From the NCBI RefSeq assembly GCF_032714475.1, contig NZ_JAWDKD010000018.1, forward strand, positions 1-64,000: a stretch of DNA of 64,000 nt, read 5' to 3'. Positions 35,231 through 44,019 of the stretch are shown piece after piece. Both the position numbers and the translations under genes were made by a program. How positions within the stretch are numbered: position 1 is the stretch's first letter; every line of letters starts with the position of its first letter. The stretch is from Methanolapillus africanus. Its GTDB lineage: Archaea; Halobacteriota; Methanosarcinia; Methanosarcinales; Methanosarcinaceae. Below the pieces are notes generated by a model. It had not been told where the DNA came from. It was given only the letters and a program-made list of their open reading frames with translations, and did no database searches.

Positions 35231-36100
35231 ATGTCTATATTGGGAATTTTGGCATGTAAAATGCTTCAGGATGAAATTGTTCATTTGATTCAAAACGATT
35301 CGGATATTGGAGACGTTTTGATTGTTGAGAATGGCGAACACATTGATTTTGTTCAAAAATTGGACGAATTGGATATTTCTTACAAACTCATTCCGTCTGT
35401 TGATGTTTTGCCGGACCGCATCCGGTCCAAAGATCCGAATGAATTGCCGCTGCCGGCGTGCAGCACGCTGGACGACCCGGAATCACCTGATTATGATCCG
35501 GCGACGGTTTCTTTGGTGATTTGGCAGCTGGATTTAGGTCTTCATGAAGTTCCGAAAAAACTGAAGGTGCAAGTCTATCACGATTTGCCGATCATGATGC
35601 CGAAAGTCGACGGCGTTTTTCTGTTCTACGGCCTTTGCGGCAACGTTTTGCTGACCGTGGAAGAGGATTTCCATGACGACAACTGTCCGGTTTTGATTCT
35701 CCGGGATTCGGACGGCATTATCATTGACGACTGCATCGGCGGCGCCGTCGGCGGCCGGGCCAAATACGCGCAGCTGCTCAAGAGTTTCAAAGGCGTCGGC
35801 ACATTTATTTTAACGCCGATGTACGCCCGGTACGCCACGGAAGATTTTTTCGGCTACGGGCAAGCAGCTTCCGGCTTTACAAACGAGCAGATGTATGAAA
35901 TGAACAAATACATGTTTGAGGCGTCCGGTTATAAACAAGCGGCCGTTCTTGAAACAGGTCTTTGTTACACCAAAAATGTGGAAGAAAACGCCAAAACATT
36001 CGCCGATAAATACAATTTCGACGTCATTCGGCTGGGCGGCGGCAACCAGCAAATCTTTGAGGATTGCTACCGGAAAATAAAAGAGAAAATCGGAGATTGA
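35231..36100 (+). CDS. DUF1638 protein, copy 2
   Basis: A 289-residue paralogue of the preceding protein, sharing GILACKMLQDEIVHLIQ, VIWQLDLGLHEVPKKLKVQV, LFYGLCGNVLLTVEEDF, RDSDGIIIDDCIGGAVGG and ETGLCYTKNVEENAKTFA. It has an insert of about 20 residues after the first third (LPLPACSTLDDPESPDYDPA). The start ATG 35231 follows GAGTGA; ATG 35219 is closer to the GGAT and less likely. The tandem pair probably arose by duplication and diverged. A GC-rich 3'-end motif follows at 36143. Confidence 0.85.
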   Translation: MSILGILACKMLQDEIVHLIQNDSDIGDVLIVENGEHIDFVQKLDELDISYKLIPSVDVLPDRIRSKDPNELPLPACSTLDDPESPDYDPATVSLVIWQLDLGLHEVPKKLKVQVYHDLPIMMPKVDGVFLFYGLCGNVLLTVEEDFHDDNCPVLILRDSDGIIIDDCIGGAVGGRAKYAQLLKSFKGVGTFILTPMYARYATEDFFGYGQAASGFTNEQMYEMNKYMFEASGYKQAAVLETGLCYTKNVEENAKTFADKYNFDVIRLGGGNQQIFEDCYRKIKEKIGD

Positions 36101-36119
36101 TTCTTTCTATTTCTTTTTT

Positions 36120-36560
36120 TCTATTTTTTCTTTTTGTTTCATTTTTTTGGCGAGCTGTTGCGCGCGCGTTATGGCGACACATTTTCATTTTGCGTTTTTA
36201 GGAGGCGGGGGTCGTTTTTTGAAGATGTCAAGCAAACCACCCCGTAAAATCAAACGCGATAGCGTTTGTATTTTACGGATACCGCAAACAGATACAATTT
36301 TAACAGCAAACTGCGGGTGCAAATTGGATTAGGAATCAACTGTATTGTCAGAAACGGCGGTGCAGATTGGAACAAGAAATGATCTGTATTGTTAGAAACA
36401 GCAGGTGCAATTGGAATTTAAAAATAGTTAACAGTAGGTGCAATTGGAATCTAAAACTATACATCTACTGATTCTGCCATCGTATCTTACTTTTAGAGTT
36501 ATCCGCCAAGTTCAGCCCGCCTCACGCCTTCGGCGCTCGGCGTTCTGAACTTGCGGGTCC
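36120..36560 (+). repeat. Composite intergenic repeat island after the DUF1638 pair
   Basis: GC-rich motif 36143-36180, then GCAAACCACCCCG and hairpin 36242-36278 (CAAACGC-GATA-GCGTTTG core), array 36290-36480 with CTGTATTGTTAGAAACAG units, and a different hairpin at 36503-36557 (CCGCCAAGTTCAG against CTGAACTTGCGG, with an inner CGCC/GGCG part). No gene is seen. The bases 36561-36702 form the upstream region of the next gene. Confidence 0.75.
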
Positions 36561-36702
36561 ATATCGGGAACAGGTGTCACACACAATTGCCGCCTATTTT
36601 GGTATGAGAACCACAAACCTTAATTAAATTCATAACAGTTTTAGAGGAGCGATTTTGAATTCTTTTTATTATTCTGTTGTGTTTAATGGGGGAAAAATAA
36701 TT

Positions 36703-37161
36703 ATGAGCATGTCAAAACAGGAAAAGCTGGGCGTCATGAATTTTATGCTGGACATTCTGGTCATCATCACGCTGAAATACTTCTTTTTGCCGGCCGACAT
36801 GGCGGTGACGTCTGAAAACTTACTGCCGCTCGCCGGTTACATTATTATTGCGCTTGTGGCCATCAACGTCGTCGTTTGGTTCATTTTGCTGCGCTATTTC
36901 CAAATCTCCAAAAAGAACACGTGGCTTTTCGTCTACGAAATCCTGTTCGTGCTGTCGTTGATCGTTCTTTACGGCGGACTTTACTTCAACTTGTTCCCGG
37001 AAATGATTTTGAAACACCTTTTGAGCGGTGTCGGCCTTTTCCTGATCGTTCAATTGATTTTGGGTGTGTTTTTCTCGTACAGCATTTTCGGCATTCCGTT
37101 AAAACCGACGCCGGGACAATCTAAGGCAAAAGCGAACAGCCAAAAAAGAGCAAAAGAGTAA
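36703..37161 (+). CDS. Four-helix membrane protein of unknown function
   Basis: A 152-residue protein with about four membrane helices (FMLDILVIITLKYFFLPA, LAGYIIIALVAINVVVWFIL, WLFVYEILFVLSLIVLYGG, LLSGVGLFLIVQLILGVFF) and a basic C-terminal tail (KAKANSQKRAKE). No family motif is recognised. ATG 36703 follows GGGGG; the frame can be extended to 36655 but without a site. It lies alone between repeats and the SIR2 gene and has normal base composition, unlike the next gene. Confidence 0.75.
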   Translation: MSMSKQEKLGVMNFMLDILVIITLKYFFLPADMAVTSENLLPLAGYIIIALVAINVVVWFILLRYFQISKKNTWLFVYEILFVLSLIVLYGGLYFNLFPEMILKHLLSGVGLFLIVQLILGVFFSYSIFGIPLKPTPGQSKAKANSQKRAKE

Positions 37162-37195
37162 TAAGTTTTAAATTTTAATATATGTGAGGTTGGTC

Positions 37196-39637
37196 GTGTT
37201 GATCGAAAATTGCAATTGGTCGGATGATAAGGTACAAAAGGAAATTATAGAATTGATAAATGAGAGGAAATTAATACCTGTTATTGGTTCTGGATTTACG
37301 TGGGGATGTGCTACTAATTCGGGATCGGTTCCTGATGGTAATACCATGTTAAAACACCTTATAGAGTTCTTGTCAAAAGCAAGTGGAAATTCCAAAGAAT
37401 TTTATAATAAATATGATTTTTCAGAAATATGCACTTTATTTGAAGAAACTGTGCCTAAAAAAGACCAACATGAGTATTTTATAAAAAATTTCACAGGCGT
37501 AAAACTTCCTGAAAATAAAATACATTTTTTGGATATAAATTGGCGATATATTTATACATTAAATATTGATGATGGTATTGAAACCAATTGTCCAAAATAT
37601 AAGATTATTTTACCTCGACGCGATTATAATGAAGATTACTTTAGCAATTTTGAAACGGTTTTCAAGATTCATGGGGATGTTCATTTTTATTTACATAGTA
37701 ATGAAGAATTAATTCTTAATAGCCGACAATATACTGAAAGTTTAATGAATAATAAGGATATGTTAGCAAGGTTCAAGACGGATTTTGCTGAAAATAATCT
37801 ACTATACATTGGTTGTAGCCTGATTAAAGAACGTGATTTACTTTCGGTTATACGTTCTGCAATAGCAAACGGACATAAACAACGTAAAACCTATTATGTT
37901 TCTTCAGAACCATTATCATCTGAAGATAAAATTTTATTGAAAGATTTTGGGGTAACTACATGTGTCATTGTAAATGATTATAACACATTCTATAATGATG
38001 TTATTAGATTATCATCCGTACCTTCCATTAAGTCGGAAGATGCATTTATTGATTTTTATTGTGATCCGACAATTTCGATTATTCCTAAAAGGTTATCAAA
38101 TATGGAATATCTTCTAAATTCTAATAATTTGGTTCGTGTCCCATATGATAAAACGATATATAAACCTCATTTTTTTATAAGTCGTGATGCCATTAAATCT
38201 ATTTTGAATAAATTAAAAAGAAACCCTATTCATATTGTTTACGGGCGCCGAATTTCAGGAAAAACTTTTTGTCTTATCGATATTTGTGAATCTATTAAAG
38301 ATAAAAATTTATTTTTTTTCCCATCGAATATAGAAATAGATTTTGAAATTCTTAAAAAATTAGTGTCTGAGGATCGAAGGGCACTTATTTTTGATACAGG
38401 TTGCTTGGAACAACAGCATTTGATATGGATAATAAACAATAAGACTCGTTGGGAAAAGCAAGGCATTATTTTTGTTATTGCAATTAATTCATCGGAACGA
38501 AAATCTATTGATTTATACGATTCAAACGATCTATATGAAACAACCGAGATTGAAAATCATTTTAGTGAACGGGAATTAAAATCCTTTAATTCTCTTCTTT
38601 CAAATTGTAATATTCCTAAATTTTTGCAATGGACATCAGTTAAAAAATACGGTAGAAAAATCCATCTTTCAATCTTAGATAACCTCTGCAAACTTTCATC
38701 AGACTTTTCCAATGACTATACTCAATTTAATATGTCAGGTATTAATTCAGCTAAAAAAATGGTTCCATTGCTTCTTCTTGCAACAAATAAAGAAATTAAC
38801 TTCAATTCTATGAATTATTTTAATATTCACAAAGAATGCCAAAATTTAGTAGATAATTTTCCAACAGTTTTTGAGTATAGTTTCAATGAAAATATTTCTG
38901 GAATCTCAAGAAGAGACACAAGAGGAAAAATAATTGTAAATGCACGATATTATTTGTTGAAAGTGTTAAATGAATATGCAAACGATAAAGAAAATCATAA
39001 TAATATATTGGATGCCTATAAATATATATATGAAAAAATTGAAGAATCTGAGACAGATGAGTACTTTATTTCAAGAAAAATGCTGGATTTCATTAAATTT
39101 GATGTAATAAATGACATATTCTATAGCAGGGGTGGTAGCCTCATTTAGTATATTTATGAAGGTTTAGCAGATAATATGAATGAAAATCCGCAATTCAAGC
39201 ATCAACGTGCAAAAAGTATTTTGTGGCTGTGTTCTGATTCGGAATCGCACCTTCTTTTAGCAGCAGACTACGTAAAAGTTGCGAGATATGATACTGAAAA
39301 TAATCCTTCATTACCCGAAAATGATAAACTAAAAATTGCATTAGAACATATTAAGTATACACAATCTAAAATTTACGGGCGCATATGTGTATTGCAAAAA
39401 TATGAAAAGATTAAATATGTAGAATATGCACTTCAATATTATGAAGATGCATTATCAGAAAATGACATTTTGTTGAAATCCATAAAAAAGAAAAGTGAAA
39501 AGAGCACTTACGACGATCTGAAAAATCTTATAATTCATGTTACAAATAATAATTTTTCAGAAGAATTGACACAGAAAGCAATTAATTTAATGTGTCTTAC
39601 CGATATTGAAGTCAAATTCGCTAATAAAATGGAATAA
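37196..39637 (+). CDS. SIR2/P-loop NTPase defence-type protein with in-frame TAG (candidate pyrrolysine)
   Basis: A frame of 813 codons if the TAG at 39146-39148 (codon 651) is read through; otherwise a 650-residue protein plus a separate downstream frame. The N-terminal 250 residues are SIR2-like: LIPVIGSGFTWG (nucleotide binding), YIYTLNIDDGIE, VFKIHGDVHF and LLYIGCSLIKERDLLSVI, so an NAD-cleaving effector is likely. A P-loop follows near residue 350 (IVYGRRISGKTFCL) with a Walker B-like RRALIFDTG. The C-terminal half is helical, TPR-like, and continues over the TAG into YIYEGLADNMNENPQFKHQR. The order SIR2, NTPase, helical sensor resembles antiphage SIR2-STAND proteins. GTG 37196 follows GAGGT. 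Very AT-rich, with many ATA and AGA codons, pointing to transfer. Confidence 0.8.
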
Positions 39638-39716
39638 ATTTTGTAATTTTAAAAAACCTTTAAATACATTTCTTCCCATGGAAAAATCAAAAATAAAGTA
39701 CAATAGGAAGAAATGT

Positions 39717-40850
39717 ATGGTTAACTTTTTTGTAACGCTGACAATGGCGTGCGATTTGGAATGCCGGTATTGTTACGGCGAAGTCTGCGACTGTTTTGAT
39801 GATTTCGACGACGGGATCGCGGTCGATTACGACGTTCCCGAACAAATCAGCTATGAAACAAAAGCATTAGTTGATTTTATTTCAAAGGACAAAGACGCTG
39901 TTGTGATTTTTTACGGCGGCGAACCGCTTCTCGAACTCGATAAAATGACCGAGATGATGGACACCATCCCTGCCAAAACTTTTTTGCTGCACACAAACGG
40001 TACCCAGCTCGATTTAGTTCCCCCAAATTATCTTCAGCGTCTGCACACGATTTCTATTTCCATTGACGGTAACCGCGAACTGACGGATTATTATCGTGGG
40101 ATTGGCGTGTACGACACGATTGCTAAAAACGCGACCATCGCGCGCCAAAAAGGATTCTCCGGGGAAATTATTGCCCGGATGACGGTTCAGGAAGAAACCG
40201 ACATTTATGAAAGCGTCATGCACCTCTTATCCAATCCTGATTTCTCATTTGACAGCGTTCATTGGCAGCTCAACGCGCTGTTCTGGCGCAACGATTACAA
40301 GAACCGCAAGGAAACTTTCCGCCAATGGCTGGACGACAGCTACAACCCCGGAATCCGCCGGCTGGTGAACACCTGGGTGGAAACGATGAAAACGGGCGGC
40401 ACCGTTCTTCAAATGTATCCGTTCGTCGGCATTATGAATTCGCTTTTGCTGGGCAAAAAAACGCATCTGCGGTGCGGCGCCGGCTGGACGGAATACAACG
40501 TTCAAACCGACGGCAAATTGTCGCCGTGCCCGGTCATGAGCGGTATGAGCGATTTCTATTCGGGCGACATTTTCCACGAAAACCCGAACCGGCTTCGCGT
40601 GATTCACGTCTCCGGCCTTTGCAAAGCTTGTGACATCCTCGACATTTGCGGCGGCCGCTGCCTTTACGCAAACGCCACCATGAAATGGGGCGTCGACGGC
40701 TTCAAAGAAATCTGCGGAACCATTCGGTTCCTGATCGGCGAGCTTCAACGTGTGAAACCCGATGTCGAAAAATTGATTGCGGACGGAAAGATCGATATCG
40801 GGGATTTTTCAAATCACATCGAATACAACAGCTGCGAAATTATTCCATGA
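39717..40850 (+). CDS. Radical SAM/SPASM enzyme, putative peptide-modifying
   Basis: A 377-residue enzyme with the radical SAM cluster motif MACDLECRYCYG near the start, VVIFYGGEPLLELD and LHTNGTQL, and a SPASM-type C-terminal iron-sulphur domain (LRCGAGWTEYNVQTDGKLSP, CPVMSG, CKACDILDICGGRCLYAN). It resembles the archaeal group annotated as putative peptide-modifying enzymes (AF0577-like), whose substrates are unknown. I see no precursor peptide gene beside it. ATG 39717 follows AGGAAG; an upstream ATG at 39678 is possible. A TATA-like TTTAAATAC lies near 39659, separating it from the SIR2 gene. Its base composition is normal for the genome. Confidence 0.83.
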   Translation: MVNFFVTLTMACDLECRYCYGEVCDCFDDFDDGIAVDYDVPEQISYETKALVDFISKDKDAVVIFYGGEPLLELDKMTEMMDTIPAKTFLLHTNGTQLDLVPPNYLQRLHTISISIDGNRELTDYYRGIGVYDTIAKNATIARQKGFSGEIIARMTVQEETDIYESVMHLLSNPDFSFDSVHWQLNALFWRNDYKNRKETFRQWLDDSYNPGIRRLVNTWVETMKTGGTVLQMYPFVGIMNSLLLGKKTHLRCGAGWTEYNVQTDGKLSPCPVMSGMSDFYSGDIFHENPNRLRVIHVSGLCKACDILDICGGRCLYANATMKWGVDGFKEICGTIRFLIGELQRVKPDVEKLIADGKIDIGDFSNHIEYNSCEIIP

Positions 40851-41560
40851 TGGGCGGCTATGCGCGCGTAATGGCACACATTTTTTCTTTTGCTTACAAA
40901 ATACACATATCGATTTTAAACGATGTCAAGCAAACCATCCCGCAAAATCAGACGCTTTGCGTCTGTATTTTGCGGATTCTGATCCGTAAGATGCATTGAT
41001 TTAAAAATTCAGATTGCACCTACTGTTCACTATTTTTAAATTTCAGATTGTACCTGCAGATGACTATTTTTTAGATTTCAGTTTGCACCTACGGGTGGCT
41101 GCTTTTAGATTTCAGTTTGCGCCTGCTGTTTCTGAAAATACAGTTATTTCCTGGTCCGGTTCGCATCTACTGTTTCCTAACAATACAGTTGTTTCCTGAT
41201 CCGGTTTGCATCTACTGTTTCCTAACAATACAGTTGTTTCCTGGTCCGGGTTGCATCCGTTGCTGCTGTACCAATCCCATTTCATCGGATTCCGAGAAAA
41301 TCAAACGCAAAGCGTTTGATTTTTCGGGAAGGCTTGCTTGACATCTTTTAAAGTGCTCGGGAAGGCTTGCTTGACATCTTTAAAAGTGCTCGGGAGGGCT
41401 TGCTTGACATCTTTAAAAGTGCTCGGGAGGGCTTGCTTTACATCTTTAAAAGTGTTCGGGTCATTTGCTTGATTTTTCCAAAAATTGCCCATTGCTTTCT
41501 AAAAACTCAAAAAGAAAAACGATCGCCATAACGCGCGCGCAGACCGCTCGCCAAAAAAAC
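40851..41560. repeat. Converging composite repeat islands between the rSAM gene and cbiN
   Basis: No gene is present. Reading right: GC-rich motif 40851-40880 directly after the rSAM stop, GCAAACCATCCCG, hairpin 40940-40975 (CAGACGC-TTT-GCGTCTG core), array 41000-41275 with units around TTTCCTAACAATACAG and ATTTCAGTTTGCACCTAC, inverted hairpin 41292-41327 (CAAACGC-AAA-GCGTTTG core), a 33-bp minisatellite 41325-41465, and a minus-oriented GC-rich motif 41522-41560 near the cbiN 3' end. Confidence 0.8.
41325..41465. repeat. 33-bp minisatellite, four units
   Basis: Four tandem copies of a 33-bp unit (CGGGAAGGCTTGCTTGACAT, then CTTTTAAAGTGCT). The unit is an amplified copy of the island segment that normally follows the hairpin (GGGATGGTTTGCTTGA). 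Because 33 is a multiple of three it stays open in translation (LPSTFKDVKQA), but there is no sign it is coding. Confidence 0.85.
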
Positions 41561-41632
41561 AAACAAAACAGAAACTCAAAACAGAAAAATAAAAAAAGAA
41601 TTTGCGCCGAATCCGGCACAAATCATGTTAAG

Positions 41633-41938
41633 TTAGTTGTTTGCGTTTTTGGCATTCTTCATCTTGTTGATCGCATAATAATAGCCGAAGAACCAGCCGA
41701 TAATCAAGGCGCCGATTGCGCCCTGCAAACAGAACAACAGGCTTTCGGTTTCACCGCCCGGCGGTTCCCAAAGAGGTTCTGCAATCGGTTCGTAATTCGG
41801 GTCGATTTCATGGACGTAATCCATCGCTTCGCCGTCAGCGCCGCCAAATTCGGAATCCATAATTGTTGTCTGGTAGATGAAATAAATGCCAAAAAGCAAA
41901 AGAATGGCCACCAAAAGGTAAATGATTTTATATTTCAC
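41633..41938 (-). CDS. cbiN: Cobalt transporter small subunit CbiN
   Basis: A 101-residue membrane protein with one helix at each end (IIYLLVAILLLFGIYFIY and LLFCLQGAIGALIIGWFFGY) and an acidic extracytoplasmic loop between them (YVHEIDPNYEPIAEPLWEPP). This is the CbiN pattern: it helps CbiM load cobalt ions. The gene overlaps cbiM by four bases. No cbiQ or cbiO follows; the strand continues into repeats, so the energising part of the transporter must be encoded elsewhere. Confidence 0.9.
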   Translation of the reverse strand: MKYKIIYLLVAILLLFGIYFIYQTTIMDSEFGGADGEAMDYVHEIDPNYEPIAEPLWEPPGGETESLLFCLQGAIGALIIGWFFGYYYAINKMKNAKNANN

Positions 41939-42651
41939 TTCTTTCCCCCCCGGCTGAATTCGGCAATTCCTTTGACTTGCTCTTCCGTGAAGGTGCCTGC
42001 TTTAACCAAAAAGTCTCCTTTCACCAAAGAAATGAATATGACGGCAATCACAACGATGATTCCTTCAATGAAGGCCAGCGGAACTTGTGTCAAGGCGAAT
42101 ATTCCCAAAAAGACTGTTAATTGGTCGATAAACGTTTCTATGCCGCCTTTTAAGCCAAACGCCAACGCCAGTTGAAGCGACGTCATGATATATGTTGCCA
42201 AATCGGCAATAAATGCTGAAATAAACACATTGATAAAAATGCTGATTTTTCCTTTCGGGAGAATCTTGTAGCAGCACCAGGCCAACAACGGACCGAAGAA
42301 ACCCATTGAAAAACAATTGGCTCCAAATGTCGTCAGGCCGCCGTGTGCAATAAAAAGGGCCTGAAAGATCAGAACGATTGCGGCTAATACAGCCGTGATG
42401 AACGGGCCGAAAATAATGGATGATAATCCTGTTCCGGTTGGGTGTGATGAAGAACCGCCGACCGCTGACGGAAGTTTTAAACTGGACAAAACAAAAATAA
42501 AGGCGCCCGATAATGCCAAAAGCGGCAATGCTTCTCTGTTTTTGGCGACCATTTTATTGAGCTGATGTATTCCGATGACAAGGATGACAAGTGTAACGAT
42601 CCACCAAAAGGCTGCCCAAGGCAATGGAAGATAACCCTCTGCAATATGCAT
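41935..42651 (-). CDS. cbiM: Cobalt ECF transporter substrate-binding subunit CbiM
   Basis: A 238-residue membrane protein starting MHIAEGYLPLPWAAFWW, the hallmark N-terminus whose amino group and His2 bind the metal. Other CbiM landmarks are LKLPSAVGGSSSHPTGTGLS, the second metal-site region, and several hydrophobic helices (ITAVLAAIVLIFQALFIAHG, TFIDQLTVFLGIFALTQVPL). It imports cobalt for corrin synthesis. The divergent cbiT operon lies across a 748-base gap that contains GATAAC repeats. Confidence 0.94.
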   Translation of the reverse strand: MHIAEGYLPLPWAAFWWIVTLVILVIGIHQLNKMVAKNREALPLLALSGAFIFVLSSLKLPSAVGGSSSHPTGTGLSSIIFGPFITAVLAAIVLIFQALFIAHGGLTTFGANCFSMGFFGPLLAWCCYKILPKGKISIFINVFISAFIADLATYIMTSLQLALAFGLKGGIETFIDQLTVFLGIFALTQVPLAFIEGIIVVIAVIFISLVKGDFLVKAGTFTEEQVKGIAEFSRGGKK

Positions 42652-43399
42652 ATGTTTTTCAAACTCCTTTTCCGGTTTTTAAAATAATTCATAAAAGTTA
42701 TGACATAAGGCTTAACGAATGATTTAAACATTATCGTCTTATAAGATAACATAAGATAACATAAGATAATAAAACTGTTGATTTTAACAATTAAAATTGA
42801 CTTTATTTTCAAATGCAATCTTTTTGGGATTAAATTTGTTCATTTTGATCAACTTTGAAGACGACCCCATTTTCAAAGAATCAAAAAATATTAAAGATCA
42901 AAAGTCCATTTTATCGCTGTACCAACGAAGTAATGGTGAATAGGCGATTCTTTGAATATAAAGGCCATAGATTTGGATAAAACATGTTATCATTTAAGAT
43001 AACGATTTAACCGAAAATATTCATAAAAAGACATGCGAAATCTTCGTGTTTTGATTTTCGGAATTCTTTTGATTTTTTTAAAAATCTTCTCTTTGGCGTC
43101 AAAATTTGAATCAAGAAGTTGAAAAAAAGATCCGGACAGTTTAAGAAAAATAACTCTCCAAATGAAAAAAGACCCAAACAAAGGAAAAGATATAAAATAA
43201 AACAAACTGATTTAGATGTTTAATTTTCAAAATCTGTCCGAAAAGTCAAATTTAGATGATTTTTGATTTTTTGGTTTGTGGGATTTTTGCTCTATTACCG
43301 TAATATTTATTCATAAAAAAGCCCTTCATTTTTGTTACTCGACAAAAATAATGAATAACAGACATGAAATTTAGGGTTAAATCATAATTGGTGAAATGT
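42652..43399. promoter_or_regulatory. Long AT-rich divergent region with GATAAC repeats
   Basis: No convincing gene. Three tandem copies of ATAAGATAAC lie at 42741-42770, and an inverted repeat GTTATC-ATTTAA-GATAAC at 42986-43003. Both share the GATAAC core and lie between cbiMN and the corrin operon, so they may be sites for a metal- or corrinoid-responsive repressor. I see no recognisable cobalamin riboswitch box. The frames in this stretch have no ribosome site or codon bias. Confidence 0.5.
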
Positions 43400-43942
43400 A
43401 TGCGTGAACTTATCGGCGTCAGCGGCGGACCGACCAAACCGGAAATCGTGGCTGTTTCTCTTTTTAAACTCGATATTCGGGACGGCGACGTTTTTGCGGA
43501 CGTTGGCTGCGGAACCGGTTAGATTTCCATTGAAGCGACGCGCCTCGCGGACAACTTAACCATTTACGCGATTGACGCCCGTGAAGCGGCCACAACCGTT
43601 GCCGCTCAAAACTTTAAAAATTTCGGCGTCGACGCCACCGTTACGCTCGGCGAATCAGCCGATGTCATTTCTAAGTTGGACCACGTCGACTGCGCCTTTG
43701 TCGGCGGCACGAAAAACATCACCGCCGTTTTGGATCAATTGGTCGAAAAAGGCGCTCGTTCTATCATTGTGAACGCCGTCCGAATTGAAACGGTCGTCCG
43801 CGTCATCGAACACATGAAAAAACTCGGCGTTTACGACGAAACCGTGCACATCATCGCCTCCAAAAGCGAAGAACTGACCGGCGAAACCATGTTTAAGCCG
43901 GAAAACCCGGTGTACATTATGTGCGCGAAACGCAAAGAATAA
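43400..43942 (+). CDS. cbiT: Cobalt-precorrin-6B C15-methyltransferase (decarboxylating) CbiT with in-frame TAG
   Basis: Methylates C15 and decarboxylates the corrin ring using S-adenosylmethionine. The frame is 180 residues from ATG 43400, with GGTGA five bases upstream, if TAG 43520-43522 (codon 41) is read through. Before TAG: RELIGVSGGPTKPEIVAVSL and DVFADVGCGTG, the SAM-binding glycine loop. Straight after: ISIEATRLADN, YAIDAREAA, DCAFVGGTKN and VNAVRIETVVRVIEHMKKLG. The TAG therefore falls immediately after the GxGxG loop of an otherwise intact enzyme of normal length, and the family allows various residues there. The next ATG, well inside the protein, could not yield a functional enzyme. 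It begins the corrin operon. Confidence 0.87.
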
Positions 43943-44019
43943 TCAAATTATCTTATTTCTTATTCATTTATTCATTTTATTTCTAAATATTTCTAAAAAT
44001 ACGAATCGGAGAACAAAAA

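Noticed and set aside
42990..43205. Minus-strand frame in the cbiM-cbiT gap
   Set aside because: Phe/Lys/Arg-rich low-quality sequence in AT-rich DNA with no ribosome site.
42652..43399. Cobalamin riboswitch before cbiM or cbiT
   Set aside because: I could find no B12-box-like core, and such riboswitches are rare in archaea.
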